Shown here: in pieces, positions 8,227 to 18,092 of the stretch
Layout of the letters: each line of letters opens with the position of its first letter
How positions within the stretch are numbered: the stretch's first letter is position 1
NCBI GenBank assembly: GCA_963844395.1
Contig: CAWJNX010000002.1
Span: 930,001-994,000, forward strand
Length of the DNA stretch: 64,000 nt
Direction of reading: 5' to 3'
From: VRUE01 sp963844395
GTDB lineage: Bacteria; Actinomycetota; Thermoleophilia; Solirubrobacterales; 70-9
Position numbers and translations under genes: made by a program
Notes under the pieces: generated by a model
Told to the model about the DNA's origin: nothing
What the model saw: the letters and a program-made list of their open reading frames with translations, nothing else
Database searches by the model: none

Positions 8227-9477
8227 TCACCTTCACCTTGTTGATCACGCCCTCGGCATAACCGTTTGAGGCCGGCTGGTCGAAGTAGGCGAGGATCTCC
8301 TCACGCCAGGGCCCGATCCCGTTGACGTAGGCCTCAAAAGGCCGCTGCCCAGCGTGGGCCACGGCGGCGAAGAAGCGATCCAGCCGCCGGGCCGCCTCTG
8401 TGCGCTCCTCGGCCGCATAGACGAAGCGAAGCGCCTCCTTTAGCCCCCAGGCCTCGGCGATGACCGGGTCCTGGGCAAAGAGCTCGCAAAGGCGTCGGCG
8501 CTGAGGCTCTGAGAGCCGCTCGGCGGCGCGCAAGAGCAGGTGGCGAGCGCGGTAAAGGCCCGGGTCCCAGGTTGCACGCAGCGTCTTTTTCCCCTGCGCC
8601 TTGGCGCGCAGCCGCCGCTGGCGTTCATGGCGCACACTGTCGAGTGCCTCACCGGCCCCGCGCACGACGTGGAAGGGATCGGCGACGATCTTCGCGTTCG
8701 GCAGCCTGTCTCGCACCGCTGCCCGGTAGGGGCGGTAGAGATCGATGCAGACCACCTTCACCGCGGCGCGTTCGGCCTCGCCCAGGGAGTCCAGGTAGCC
8801 CGCCACGACATGCTTTGAGCGGCCGTCGAGCACCTCGTGCACGCGCCTGCGATCGAGGTCAGAGACCACTGTTGCCAGGTCGCGATAGCCCTTGCGATGG
8901 GCGGCCTCATCGAGGGAGAGGCGGCGGGGCAGCGCCTCTCGCGAGTCGATCGCCTGTGCCGCCGAGATCCTCATCGCGCACGTCACCTGGTAGCGCGAGG
9001 TCCCCTCCTCGCGGGCGATCTCTGAGTGGGCACCGCCAGAGCGGGCGCGTTCGGCCAGCCGTGCCCGCAAGCGGGTGGTGAGCCGCTGGCGAGGCATCCC
9101 CTCCCCACAGCTCTCGGTGTGGGTGCGCCGGCAGCCCTTGCAGCGATAGCGGCGTTTGCGCCAGCGCAGGGTGGCTTGTCGTCCACAGAGCGGCAGGTCT
9201 CTCACCGCCACCACCGGCCGCTGGTGGATTTCGAGCTCTTCCCCCCGAGCAATGGGGACAGAGCTCAGCTCGGGCGATCAGCTCGACCTCGAGGTCGAGC
9301 TGATCGCCGCGCTCAAGGACGCGCTTGACCCTGAAACCATCCAAGCCGATGAGACGGCTAACTTGATCTTGCATCCGCTGTTCCTCCTGACTCCGCGTTT
9401 TTCGAACCACGCAGAGCCTTCTGAGGGCAGCGGATGTCTTCTATCCGGGTCTCATCCCCGCTTGTTTTGCAAGACCC
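8116..9477 (-). mobile_element. ISL3-family insertion sequence, 1362 bp
   Basis: Terminal inverted repeats match at 20 of 23 positions: GGCTCTTGCAAATTAAGCGG at the left (8116-8138) and, reading inward from the right (9477-9455), GGGTCTTGCAAAACAAGCGG. It is flanked by a perfect 8-bp direct repeat AAAAAGTT (8108-8115 and 9478-9485), the target duplication size of ISL3 elements. One transposase gene fills it on the minus strand. The intact duplication indicates a single and probably recent insertion, into the stem of palindromic repeat B1. Confidence 0.93.
8156..9374 (-). CDS. ISL3-family transposase (one frameshift)
   Basis: The ATG at 9374 is preceded by AGGAGG. An N-terminal zinc-binding region has a CPHC pair and, after the break, CKGC; a helix-turn-helix region follows. 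The DDE domain has all three acidic positions: LSLDEAAHRKG, VVCIDLYRPYRAAV with VADPFHVV, and SNGYAEGVINKVKVIKRRAYG. About 405 residues once an extra base in a G run near 9234 is removed, which restores HCGGEELEIHQRPVVAVRDLPLCG. Without that repair the element would be non-autonomous. Confidence 0.9.
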
Positions 9478-9511
9478 AAAAAGTTAAGTGGAGCCCCTAC
9501 CGGGATAGACC

Positions 9512-9877
9512 TCAGACCAGCAGGGCGTCGTCGTCGGCCCTCACGTTGAGGGCGCTGGAGAGGATCGCGCGCTGGCGCGGGGTAAGCGTGCCGAGCCGCT
9601 TGTTCTCGCTGAGCGCCAGCCCCTGCAGCAGCTTGCGGGCGCGGGTGCGCCCCCAGCGGCGCTGACTGGTCAGCAGCTCCGACAGGGTCATGCTCTCCGT
9701 CTCCCAGGGGCAGTCGCGGATCACCTCCGCGACGTCGACCTCGCCGCGCCCGATCGAGCGCTTCAGCTCCGCCCTCGCCAGCCGCACTCGATTGGCGCGT
9801 GCGAGCGCCTGCATGTGCTGCGGGATCTGGACCGCTGAGGCGGTCGTCGAAGCAGGGGCGATCGAAGCTGCATCCAC
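9512..9877 (-). CDS. Actinobacterial integration host factor (mIHF-like)
   Basis: DNA-binding nucleoid protein of the mIHF/sIHF family, which bends DNA in actinobacteria and assists phage integration. The diagnostic order is visible: ARANRVRLARAELKRSI, VAEVIRDCPWETESMTLSELL, then the helix-two-turn-helix GRTRARKLLQGLALSENKRLGTL and TPRQRAIL. The GTG at 9877 is chosen because GGAGGAG lies six bases upstream; the frame extends further but without family similarity. At 121 residues it is near the usual 105. Its stop abuts palindromic repeat B1, whose centre is interrupted by the IS. Confidence 0.88.
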   Translation of the reverse strand: MDAASIAPASTTASAVQIPQHMQALARANRVRLARAELKRSIGRGEVDVAEVIRDCPWETESMTLSELLTSQRRWGRTRARKLLQGLALSENKRLGTLTPRQRAILSSALNVRADDDALLV

Positions 9878-10100
9878 GGGTGACTCCTCCCATCGGGGTT
9901 GTTTCAACTGGGTTCTCTTTTTGCGCCAGCCGCTTGTTGCGCGGCACGGTCGAGTCGAGTTCTCCACCGTCCGCCTCCTCCTGTCGCGGCGACGGTCGAC
10001 GCGAGGGCCAAGGTATGCGCTCGGGGCGGGGAGCGTCAACCCGCCCCCGGCAAAGAGGCACCGGGTCGTTCGCTAAGAGCATCTTTTTCCGAACAGATCT

Positions 10101-10127
10101 CGGCTTGTCCAATCTTGGACAAGGCCG
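10101..10127. promoter_or_regulatory. Perfect palindrome between mIHF and the SPT-like gene
   Basis: TTGTCCAA and TTGGACAA flank a 2-bp centre (10105-10122), extended by GC pairs to 27 bp. A second small palindrome TACCCCG-AGC-GGGGTA follows at 10132-10147. Both lie just beyond the 3' end of the minus-strand SPT-like gene and upstream of the minus-strand mIHF gene. No T-run follows on either strand, so an operator or mRNA-end hairpin is as likely as an intrinsic terminator. Confidence 0.5.
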
Positions 10128-10161
10128 AAACTACCCCGAGCGGGGTAAGAGCTCCGCGGGG

Positions 10162-11419
10162 TCAGCGCCTGGGAAGGTCAGGGAAGTTTCGGATGGTCTG
10201 GTCGATCGTCTCCAGAGCGCGGTCGAGGTGCTCGCGCTCGTGGGTCGCCATCAGGCTCGTCCGCAGCAGTGCCCCACCGGGCGGAACCGCGGGATGGATC
10301 GCGACGTTGGTGTAGACGCCGGCGTCGAAGAGCGCCTTCCAGAGGAGCACCGCCTGCCAGTCGTCGCCGACGATCACCGGGACGACCGGCGTGGTGGCGA
10401 TCGCTGCCGTCGGGCAGGGTCCCCGGCTCGACCACCTCGAGGCCGAGATCGCGCAGGCCTTCGCGCAGGTACTTCGGCGTTGCCGAGCAGCGCCTCGAAG
10501 AGCCGCGGCCCGTCGGAGCGGATCACGCGCAGTGCCGCCAGCGCGGCGCCGACGGCCGCCGGCACCGCCGAGGCGCTGAAGATGAAGGAGCGCGAGGCGA
10601 TCCGCAGGTACTCGATCACGTCGGCCGGGCCGGCGATGAAGCCGCCGCAGGAGGCGAGGCTCTTGGAGAAGGTGCCCATCCGCAGGTCGACCTCGTCCTC
10701 GAGGCCGAACAGCTCGCTGGCGCCGGCGCCGCGGGCGCCGAGCACCCCGGCCCCGTGCGCCTCGTCGACCATCAGCCGGGCCCCGTGCGCCCGGCACAGC
10801 TCGACGATCCGCGGCAGGTCGCAGACGTCGCCCTCCATCGAGAAGACGCCGTCGACGACGACGAGGACGCCGCCGCCGTCCTCGCCGCCCGGCCCAGCAT
10901 CTTCTCCAGCTTGTCCATGCGGTTGTGGCGGAAGGGCCGCAGCTTGGCGCCGGAGAGGCGGCAGCCGTCGAGGATCGAGGCGTGGTCGCCGGAGTCGCAG
11001 ATCACGGTGTCGCCAGGCTCGAGGATCGTCCCGATGCAGCCCAGGTTCGACTGGTAGCCGGTCGTGTAGACGATCGCGTCCTCGGTCCCCATCCACTCGG
11101 CCAGCTCGCGCTCCAGCTCGACGTGCAGCGGCGTCGTCCCGTTCAGCAGCCGCGAGCCGGTGACCCCGGTGCCGTAGGTCTCGAGCGCGTCGCGCGCGGC
11201 CTGCTTGACCCGCTCGTCCCCGGTCAGCCCCAGGTAGTTGTTGGAGCCGAGCATGATCGTCTCGCGTCCCTCCATCTCGACCACGGGGCCGGCCTGCGAG
11301 GTGAGGAGGCGGAAGTAGGGGAGGAGGTCGTGCTCGCGGGCGGCTTCGAGCTGCTCGAGCCGGTCGTGGCCGCGAGCCTTCTCGAAGACGTCGACCGCGG
11401 CTCTCGCTGCGTCGCTCAT
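10162..11419 (-). CDS. Alpha-oxoamine synthase, serine palmitoyltransferase-like (frameshifted)
   Basis: PLP enzyme that condenses an amino acid with an acyl-CoA (SPT/BioF/KBL family). Starting at ATG 11419 it shows GSNNYLGLTGD, GTGVTGSRLLNGT, GYQSNLGCIGTIL, DSGDHASILDGC and FRHN, then GVFSMEGDV, VDEAHGAGVLG, and the PLP-lysine segment GTFSKSLASCGGF. The C-terminal part reads WKALFDAGVYTNVAIHPAVP. Indels near 10890 and 10410-10490 split it; repaired length is about 415. The HASILDG and FSMEGD blocks and the C-terminal motif resemble SPT more than KBL by my recollection. It is divergent, 27 bp apart, from a GNAT-fold acyltransferase, a pairing expected for bacterial ceramide synthesis. Confidence 0.8.
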
Positions 11420-11446
11420 CACCGGAGAGTGTAGGTTCAGCCGCGC

Positions 11447-12591
11447 ATGTCAAGCGTCTCGATCCGACCCGTTCGCACGCGGCGCGAGCTGAAGCGCTTC
11501 GTCAAGGTCCCCTTCCTGCTCCACCGCGACCGTCCCCAGTGGGTGCCGCCGCTGATCTTCGAGCGGATGCAGTTCCTCGATCGCAGCAAGAACCCCTACT
11601 TCGAGCACGCCGAGGCCGAGTACTTCATCGCCGAGCGCGACGGCGAGCCGGTCGGGCGGATCACGGCCCAGGTCGACGAGCGCTGGGACGAGCACCAGGG
11701 CGGCCGCGACGGCATGTTCGGCTTCTTCGAGACGATCGAGGACCGCGAGGTGGCGCGACGCCTTGCTGGACGCGGCGGAGGAGTGGCTGCGGGCGCGCGG
11801 TCGCGAGCGCCTGCTCGGGCCGATGGACTTCACGACCAACGACGAGGTTGGGGATCCTGATCGAGGGCTACGAGCTGCGGCCGATGATCCTGCAGCCCTG
11901 GCACCCGCCCTTCTACCGCGAGCTGATCGAGGGCCTCGGCTACGCCAAGGCGATCGACCTCTTGATGTGGTACCTCGAGCTGGGCAAGCTCAAGGAAGGC
12001 GACCAGTTCGCACCGGAGATCCACGCCGCCGCGGACGAAGGCGCTGCGCGGACGAAGGGATCGCGATCCGCAACATCGACAAGCGCAACCTGGGCGAGGA
12101 GATGCGCCGCTTCACCGAGGTCTACAACGAGGCCTGGGCCGACAACTGGGGATTCGTCCCGCCGACCGAAGCCGAGGTCGAGTTCCACGCCAAGCTGCTC
12201 AAGCAGGTGATCGACGAGGACTGGGCGTTCATCGCCGAAAAGGAGGGCGAGACGGTGGGGGTCGCCCTGACCCTGCCCGACATCAACCAGGCGATGGCGA
12301 AGATGGGCGGCCGCCTGCTGCCCTTCGGTTGGCTCAAGTTTCTCCTGGCGAAGCGGAGGATCGACCGGGTCCGCGTCTTCGCGCTCGGGGTCAAGAACGA
12401 GTACCGCCACAGCGGCGTCGCCGCCGGCCTCTACCTCAAGCACCTGGAGCGCGCCAGCCCCGATGGGGTCCCGGCGTGGCGAGACCGGCTGGATCCTCGA
12501 GACCAACGAGCCGATGAACCGGGCGATGGAAGGGATGGGCGGCGAGATCGTCAAGCGCTACCGAATCTACGAGAAGGCGTTGGCCGGATAA
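11447..12591 (+). CDS. GNAT-fold acyltransferase, bacterial ceramide synthase-like (frameshifted)
   Basis: ATG 11447; product about 380 residues after repair of indels near 11757, 11850, 12045 and 12470. The beginning (VKVPFLLHRDRPQWVPPL, then DRSKNPYFEHAEAEYFIA and DGEPVGRITAQVD) and the middle (LGPMDFTTND, ILIEGYELRPMILQPWHPP, YNEAWADNWGFVP) match a widespread long GNAT-like family. Near the C-terminus EYRHSGVAAGLYL resembles an acyl-CoA-binding loop, then ETNEPMNRAMEGMGGEIVKRYRIYEK. The family includes, to my knowledge, the bacterial ceramide synthase. Neighbourhood with an SPT-like gene supports N-acylation of a long-chain base, but other amine substrates are possible. Confidence 0.7.
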
Positions 12592-12656
12592 AGCCGGAAT
12601 TTCCGCACCCACGGATGACGCGCCTGGCGCAGCGCTGGATCGGCACGCACGCCCTC

Positions 12657-12677
12657 GCGCGTAGCGCTGCTACGCGC
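12657..12677. terminator. Strong GC hairpin after the acyltransferase
   Basis: GCGCGTAGC and GCTACGCGC form a perfect 9-bp stem with a 3-base loop, 65 bp after the acyltransferase stop. There is no T-run, which is common for actinobacterial terminators. The rest of 12592-12768 holds no recognisable gene. Confidence 0.5.
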
Positions 12678-12768
12678 AGCGGCCGCGCGCACCGCCCAGC
12701 TTGGCCAGTCGCGCCCCCGCGGGCACGCAAATTACGGAATCAGCCGCCCAACGCCTTCTTCTGGCTGG

Positions 12769-13047
12769 ATGCATCGCTACAGTCGGCCGGTGAGCGAATT
12801 CGAGCTCGAGCCGGTTCGAGTCCGAGTCTTGGAGCAAGAGGCCCCAAATGCCCTTGTCCTCCGCGGCGAGGTGCGTACGGCTGCGATAGCGGCCGTCGGA
12901 GGGGTCCTGGCGGGTGCGGCGACCGTGGCGACGGTGCGAGCGGTTGGCAAGAAGTCGCCGGGTCGGCTATCTGCCGCGCCGGCGGCGTCAGCCGAAGGTC
13001 GTAGCCAGTCGCTCCTTCTGGTGGACGTGCACCTGCTCGGCAGGTGA
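12769..13047 (+). CDS. Small single-span membrane protein, hypothetical
   Basis: A 92-residue protein from ATG 12769 with an acidic N-terminus (SEFELEPVRVRVLEQE), one hydrophobic segment (TAAIAAVGGVLAGAATVATV) and a conserved-looking tail (LLLVDVHLLGR). I do not recognise a function. The stop overlaps the GTG of the glycosylase gene by GTGA, so the two are probably co-translated. Confidence 0.55.
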   Translation: MHRYSRPVSEFELEPVRVRVLEQEAPNALVLRGEVRTAAIAAVGGVLAGAATVATVRAVGKKSPGRLSAAPAASAEGRSQSLLLVDVHLLGR

Positions 13048-13952
13048 CGAGCCTCGAGCGTAGAGGTCCGGCCGCCGTCGCCGTTCCGCATGCCCGCCTA
13101 CGGCGGCGAGGACCGGGTGATGCGGGTCAGCGGCGGCGTCGCCACCCGCCTCCTGCGGGTCGACGACAGCCCGGTCCTGGTGCGCGCTTGGCAGCCTGGC
13201 TCGCGAGCGGGTCTCGTGCGGGCCGAGCCGGTCGATCCGGCGGCGCTCGCCCCGCCGCGGTCGGTCCCGGCACAGCCGTCGCGACCCGCGGGCCCGGCCG
13301 AGCTGCGCACGGCGGTCGAGCGGATGCGATTCGCGCTCGGCGTCGACGACGACCTCGGCGAGTTCTACCGGCGCTTCCGCCGCGACCCGCTGCTCGGCCC
13401 GCCGCTGCGCCGCCGTCCCTACCTGCGCCCGCACCGCCGTCCCTGGCCCTGGGAGGCGCTCGCCTGGGCGATCGTCAAGCAGCTGATCGAGAGCGGGCGC
13501 GCCGCCCACATCCAGCGCCGCATCGTCGGCCGCTGGGGCCTGCGGCTCGGGCGCGAGCGCGAGGCGCTGCGCGACGTTCCCGCCGCGGCGACGATCGCCG
13601 GGCGAGCGCCGGCCGAAATCGAGCAGCTCGGTCTCTCCGCCGGCCGCTCGGTCGCCCTGCGAGCGGTCGCCCGCCAGATCGCCGCCGGCCGCTGCGATCC
13701 GTCCGACCCCGCCGCCGACCGGCGCCTGCTGGCGGTGCCGGAGGTCGGCCCCTGGACCGTGCAGTGCCTGGGGCTGTTCGGCCGCGGCGACCCAGACTCG
13801 CTGCCGGCCGGCGACCTGATCTACCTGAAGCTGGTCGGCCGCCTTGCCCGGCTCGGCCGCCGCGCCACGGTCGAGGAGGTCGAGGAGTTCTACGCCCCTA
13901 CGCGCCCTTCCGCGGCCTGGCCGGTTCGTGGATGGTCGGCTTGTACAGATAA
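13044..13952 (+). CDS. AlkA-like DNA-3-methyladenine glycosylase II
   Basis: Base-excision repair glycosylase of the HhH-GPD superfamily. The helix-hairpin-helix and catalytic region are clear: LLAVPEVGPWTVQCLGLFG followed by LPAGDLIYLKLVG, whose Asp is in the position of the AlkA catalytic residue. Upstream lie WPWEALAWAIVKQLI and RAVARQIAAG. Two compensating indels (about 13062 and 13900) move most of the gene into another frame; first and last parts share the frame of GTG 13044, and the end reads YAPYAPFRGLAGSWMVGLYR. Length 302 residues. Confidence 0.8.
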   Translation: MTSLERRGPAAVAVPHARLRRRGPGDAGQRRRRHPPPAGRRQPGPGARLAAWLASGSRAGRAGRSGGARPAAVGPGTAVATRGPGRAAHGGRADAIRARRRRRPRRVLPALPPRPAARPAAAPPSLPAPAPPSLALGGARLGDRQAADRERARRPHPAPHRRPLGPAARARARGAARRSRRGDDRRASAGRNRAARSLRRPLGRPASGRPPDRRRPLRSVRPRRRPAPAGGAGGRPLDRAVPGAVRPRRPRLAAGRRPDLPEAGRPPCPARPPRHGRGGRGVLRPYAPFRGLAGSWMVGLYR

Positions 13953-13987
13953 AGAGAGCTCTACCAGGCGGGCCGATAAGGGCCGCG

Positions 13988-16287
13988 ATGGGAACGACGC
14001 GGGACGCGGCAACGGCTGGCCCGAGGACCGGGTAACCGAGTTCCTCGACGAGATCTCCTCGGCGGGAGACGACTACCGCCGCCTGGTCGAGCGGCTGCCG
14101 GCGATCGTCTACGCCTGCGAGCTCGGCGAGCGGGGCCGCTGGCGCTACGTCAGCCCCCAGGTCGAGCAGATCCTCGGCTACAGCCCGGAGGAATGGATGG
14201 CGGACCCCGGGGCTTGGGTGCGGCAGCTCCACCCCGACGACCGCCAGAGCGTGCTCGAGCAGGAGGCTCGCAAGGCGGCCGAAGGCGGCAGCGGGCCGCC
14301 GATCGACTACCGGATGCTCACCCGCGACGGCGACGTCGTCTGGATCCTCGACGAGGCGGTGCTGGAGCCGGACGAGCAGGGGACGCAGGTCTGGCACGGC
14401 GTCCTCTACGACATCACCGAGCGCAAGATCGCCGAGCAGGAGCTGCGCCGCGCCGCCGCCCAGCAGGCCGCCGTGGCGCGGCTCGGGCAGGCAGGCGCTG
14501 CAGGACGGCGACCCGGTCAAGCTGCGGGAGAAAGCGGTCTCGCTGATGACCGAGATCGACGGGGTCGAGGCCGCCTGCATCTGGGAGGCCGGGCGCGAGG
14601 GGCGGCGGCTGCTGCTGAGCGCCGGGCTGGGCGGAGGGCTTGGGGGCCGAGCGCCGTGCCTCGGCGGCTCGCGACTCCCACGCCGGCGCGGCGCTCGACT
14701 CGGGGCTGCACGTGATCGTCGACGACTGGTCCTCCGAGCGGCGCTTCTCGATGCCGCCGGCGCTGCGCGCCCTCGGCGTGCGCAGCAGCCTCGCCGTGCC
14801 GATCGCCGGCAAGGAGCGCCCCTTCGGGGTCTTCGACATCCACTCGACCAAGCCGAGCCGCTTCACGCCCCAGGACGTCCACTTCGTGCAGGCGTCGGCC
14901 AACGTCCTCGCCGACGCGCTCGAGCGCCACACCGCCGACGAGGCGCTGCGCCACCGGGTCCTGCACGACTCGCTCACCGGCCTGCCGAACCGACTCAGCT
15001 TCATCGACTCGCTGCGCGACGCGCTTGCGCAGGGGGACCGCCTCCGGCTCGCCGGTCGGGGTGCTCTTCCTCGACCTCGACCACTTCAAGCTGATCAACG
15101 ACAGCATCGGCCACCACGCCGGCGACGACCTGCTGCGCGCTGTTGCGCCCCGTCTGCGCGCCCACCTGCGCCCCGGCGACATCGTCGCCCGCTTCGGCGG
15201 CGACGAGTTCGGCGTCCTGGTCGATCGCCTCGCCGACGAGGAGGAGGCGGTGGCGATCGCCGGACCGGGTCGCCGACGCCTTCGCCGAGCCGTACTCGAT
15301 GGGAGGTGCCGACCATTTCGTCACCGCCAGCATCGGGATCGCCGTCGCGCGGCCCTCCGGCCGCGAGCCGGTCGACGCCGAGCTGCTGATCCGCGACGCC
15401 GACGCCGCGATGTACAGGGCCAAGGAAGGCGGCCGCGGCCGCTGTGAGGTCTTCGACGCCGAGATGCGGGCCCGCGCCATGCGCCGGCTCGAGGTCGAGC
15501 GCGAGCTGCGCCACGCCCTCGATCGCGACGAGCTCGAACTCCACTACCAGCCGGTGGTCTCGCTCGGCAGCGGCGAGATCGTCGCGCTCGAGGGGCTGGT
15601 GCGCTGGAGGCACCCGGAGCGGGGCGTGCTCGATCCAGGCCGAGTTCGTCTCGATCGCCGAGGACAGCGGCCTGATCGAGCCGATCGGGCGCTGGGTCCA
15701 GGAGACCGCCTGCAGGCAGGCGCTCGGCTGGCACGCGCAGCGCCCCGACCAGCGGCCGCTCGACATCGCGGTCAACCTCTCCGCCCGCCAGGTCGCGCAC
15801 CGCGACCTTGCCGACTCGGTGGAGGCGATCCTCACCCAGACCGGCCTCGACCCGGTCAACCTGCGGCTCGAGATAACCGAGAGCGTGCTGGTCGAGGAGT
15901 CGGCTCGGGCAACGGAGACGCTGAAGGCGCTCAGCGAGCTTGGCGTCCGCCTCGTCCTCGACGACTTCGGCACCGGCTACTCCTCGCTCGCCTACCTGAA
16001 CCGCTTCCCCTTCGACGCGTTGAAGATCGACCGCTCCTTCATCGACGGGCTGGGGATCGAGCAGGAGCGCACGGCGATCGTCGAGGCCGTGATCGGGATG
16101 GCCCGCGCGCTGTCGCTCGACGCGATCGCCGAGGGGGTCGAGAACGAGGCGCAGCTCGCCGAGCTGCGCCGCCTGGGATGCGACTACGCCCAGGGCCACC
16201 TCTTCTCGCGGCCGCTCGCGCCGGAGAAGGTGACGCGAGCTGCTGAACGAGGGCAGCTTCGAGCTACTCGGGAATGCTGCCCGGTAG
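13988..16287 (+). CDS. PAS-GAF-GGDEF-EAL cyclic-di-GMP protein (frameshifted)
   Basis: Sensor and c-di-GMP turnover protein. In order: PAS_3 domain (YRRLVERLPAIVYACELGE, VSPQVEQILGYSPEEW, HPDDRQSVL, YDITERKIAE), a GAF domain (about 14560-14920), a GGDEF domain with DLDHFKLINDS and intact FGGDEFG, and an EAL domain with ALEGLVRW (EGL at the EAL position), VNLSARQ and DDFGTGYSSL. The key cyclase and phosphodiesterase motifs appear intact. Indels occur near 14490, 14640, 15050, 15262, 15640 and 16238. The start is uncertain: ATG 13988 needs a frameshift to enter the PAS frame. The repaired end ELLNEGSFELLGNAAR stops at 16285-16287, overlapping the convergent ABC binding-protein gene. Confidence 0.8.
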
Positions 16288-17287
16288 GTAGGCGTTGCTG
16301 AGCAGCTGGCCGGCGCAGGGTTGCCGGAGATCTGCCCGTTTTCGCGCATCCAGGCGACGAAGCGGCTCCATTTCGCCGGGTCCATCTGTCCCGTGCTCGA
16401 GAGCAGCGGCAGCGTCGCCTCCACCTCGGCCGCGGTCAGCTTCGGGTCGAGGTCGGGGTTCGCCTCCAGCAGCGCTTTGACCGTGGCGCCGGGGCTTTCG
16501 ACCGCGGCGGCCGTACCGCGCGACAGCGCCGCCAGGAAGAGCCGGATCGTCCTTGGCGTCCTCCTCGAGCCGTCTCGCCTTGGGCGACCAGGACCAGCTC
16601 GTCGTAGGTCGGCACGCCGAGCGCGTCGACCGGGGTCACGACCGGGCTCATGCCGCGCAGGCGAAGGTCGACGCCCTCGACATTGCGGAAGCCGCCGAGC
16701 ATCGCCTCGGCACGCCCGCCGACGATCGCCGGCAGCAGGCCGTAGCCGACGTTGACCGTCTTCACGTCGTAGGGCGAGAGGTCGGCGCGGGCGAGGATCG
16801 TCTCCAGGTAGGCGTCCTGGTAGGGGATGCCGGCGGTGGCGATCGTCTTGCCGCGCAGGTCGGCGATGCCGCCGATCTTCGACTCCTTCAGCCAGATCAT
16901 CGAGGTCAGCGGACGGTCGACGAGCGCTGCCGACCGCGACCACGTCGAGCCCTTTCTCGCCGCCAGTACGACCTCGGGCTCGTAGGAGATCGCCAGGTCG
17001 GTCTGCCCCGCCGCGACCAGCTTGATCGGCGCGGCTGGGTCGGAGGGCGTCTGGATCGTCACGTCGAGTCCGGCATCGCGGAAGTAGCCGAGCCTCTCGG
17101 CCATGTAGATGCCGGCGTGGTCGGGGTTGGGGTAGAAGTCGAGCGTCAGGGTGAGCGGCTCGCGCTCGGCGCTCCCGTCCTCGCTCTTCTCGCCGCAGGC
17201 GGTCAGGCCGAGGACGGCGGCGAGCGCGGCGATCGCGATCGCGAGGAGCGGTCTGCGGAATCCCTTCACTGCCTGGCTGTCCGTCAT
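16264..17287 (-). CDS. NMT1/THI5-like ABC transporter substrate-binding lipoprotein
   Basis: ATG 17287; signal peptide with lipobox LTAC gives a lipoprotein. The motif LDFYPNPDHAGIYMAERLGYF is typical of the NMT1/THI5-like family that binds thiamine-pyrimidine precursors (ThiY) or riboflavin (RibY); LVAAGQTDLAISYEPEVVLA and GKTIATAGIPYQDAYLETIL follow. Indels lie near 16935, 16570 and 16300; the repaired C-terminus reads SNAYLPGSIPE and stops at 16264-16266. Last gene of a minus-strand ATPase-permease-binding protein operon. Substrate not determined; a thiamine or flavin precursor is likeliest. Confidence 0.8.
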
Positions 17288-17322
17288 CCCTCTGCTTTCG
17301 TCGTGGTTGCGGGGCTGGGTTT

Positions 17323-18092
17323 CTATCGCCAATGGACGACACGACGCTCGGCGAGGGCCAGCAGGGCGAAGAGCGCCAGGGCAATCGCCGCCAGCACGAA
17401 CGCCGCCGCGAACATCCGCGCCGTCTCCAACTGCCCGTTGTCGATCAGGATCATGTGGCCGAGGCCGGAGTTGGCGCCGACCCACTCGCCGAAGACGGCG
17501 CCGATCGGGGCGAACACGGCGGCGATCCTGGCCCCGCTGAAGAAGAAGGGAAGCGCGGTCGGCACTTCGACCCGGCGCAGGATCTGCCAGCGCGAGGCGT
17601 CCAGGGTGCGCATCATCTTGGTCGCCTCGGGATCGACCGAGCGCAGGCCGTCAGCGGTGGCGACGGCGATCGGGAAGAAGCAGAGCAGCGCTACGACCGC
17701 CAGCTTGGGGCCGATCCCGAAGCCGAACCAGACGACGAGGATCGGCGCGAAGACGATGATCGGGATCGCCTGCGAGGCGACGATCAGCGGGTAGACGGCG
17801 CGGCTGGAGGGTCTGGGAGAGGCGAAGCGAGGACTGCGAAGCCGAGGCCGGCGGCCAGCCCGACAGAGAGGCCGAGCAGGATCTCCTGCAGCGTGACCCA
17901 GGCGTTTTCGGCCAGCAGCGAGCGGTTCTCCCACAGCGACGCGGCGATTTCGGCCGGCGAGGGGACGAGGAATGGCTCGAGGGCGAGGGCGTCGGCGATC
18001 GCGCCGGTGCTCGCCGCGATCTGCCAGGCGCCGAGCAGGGCGGCGAGCGTGACGATCGGTAGGGCCCAGCGGCTTACGCGGCCGAGATTCAC
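17323..18092 (-). CDS. ABC transporter permease, BPD_transp_1 type
   Basis: Permease partner of the adjacent binding lipoprotein. GTG at 18092 overlaps the ATPase stop (GTGA). It has an N-terminal helix, LVPSPAEIAASLWENRSLL (typical of the SsuC/ThiX/TauC group), and the EAA-like coupling loop KMMRTLDASRWQILRRVEVP before LPFFFSGARIAAVFAPIGAVFGE. One indel near 17815 joins the two readable halves. About 256 residues. It ends 35 bp before the binding-protein start. Confidence 0.82.

Larger units (their letters stand above)
8031..9512. repeat. Palindromic repeat family B, copy 1, split by an ISL3 element
   Basis: The 112-bp element is present in two parts, 8031-8115 and 9486-9512, with outer arms GGTCTATCCCGGCAGGGGT and its near-complement CCCCTACCGGGATAGACC. 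Joining them across the insertion and removing one 8-bp duplication restores an element that aligns end to end with the reverse complement of copy 2 (63751-63862), including the AACCTCGGA..GGCC centre and GGTCTTC.GAAAAAGTTAAG. It lies between two convergent genes, the small membrane protein and mIHF. Confidence 0.88.

Noticed and set aside
8540..9328. Long plus-strand open frames inside the IS element
   Set aside because: They are shadows of the minus-strand transposase in very GC-rich sequence, with no RBS and no recognisable protein features.
10374..11453. The SPT-like region as two or three separate genes
   Set aside because: The fragments are consecutive parts of one alpha-oxoamine synthase with no missing core motif, so frameshifts in one gene explain them better.
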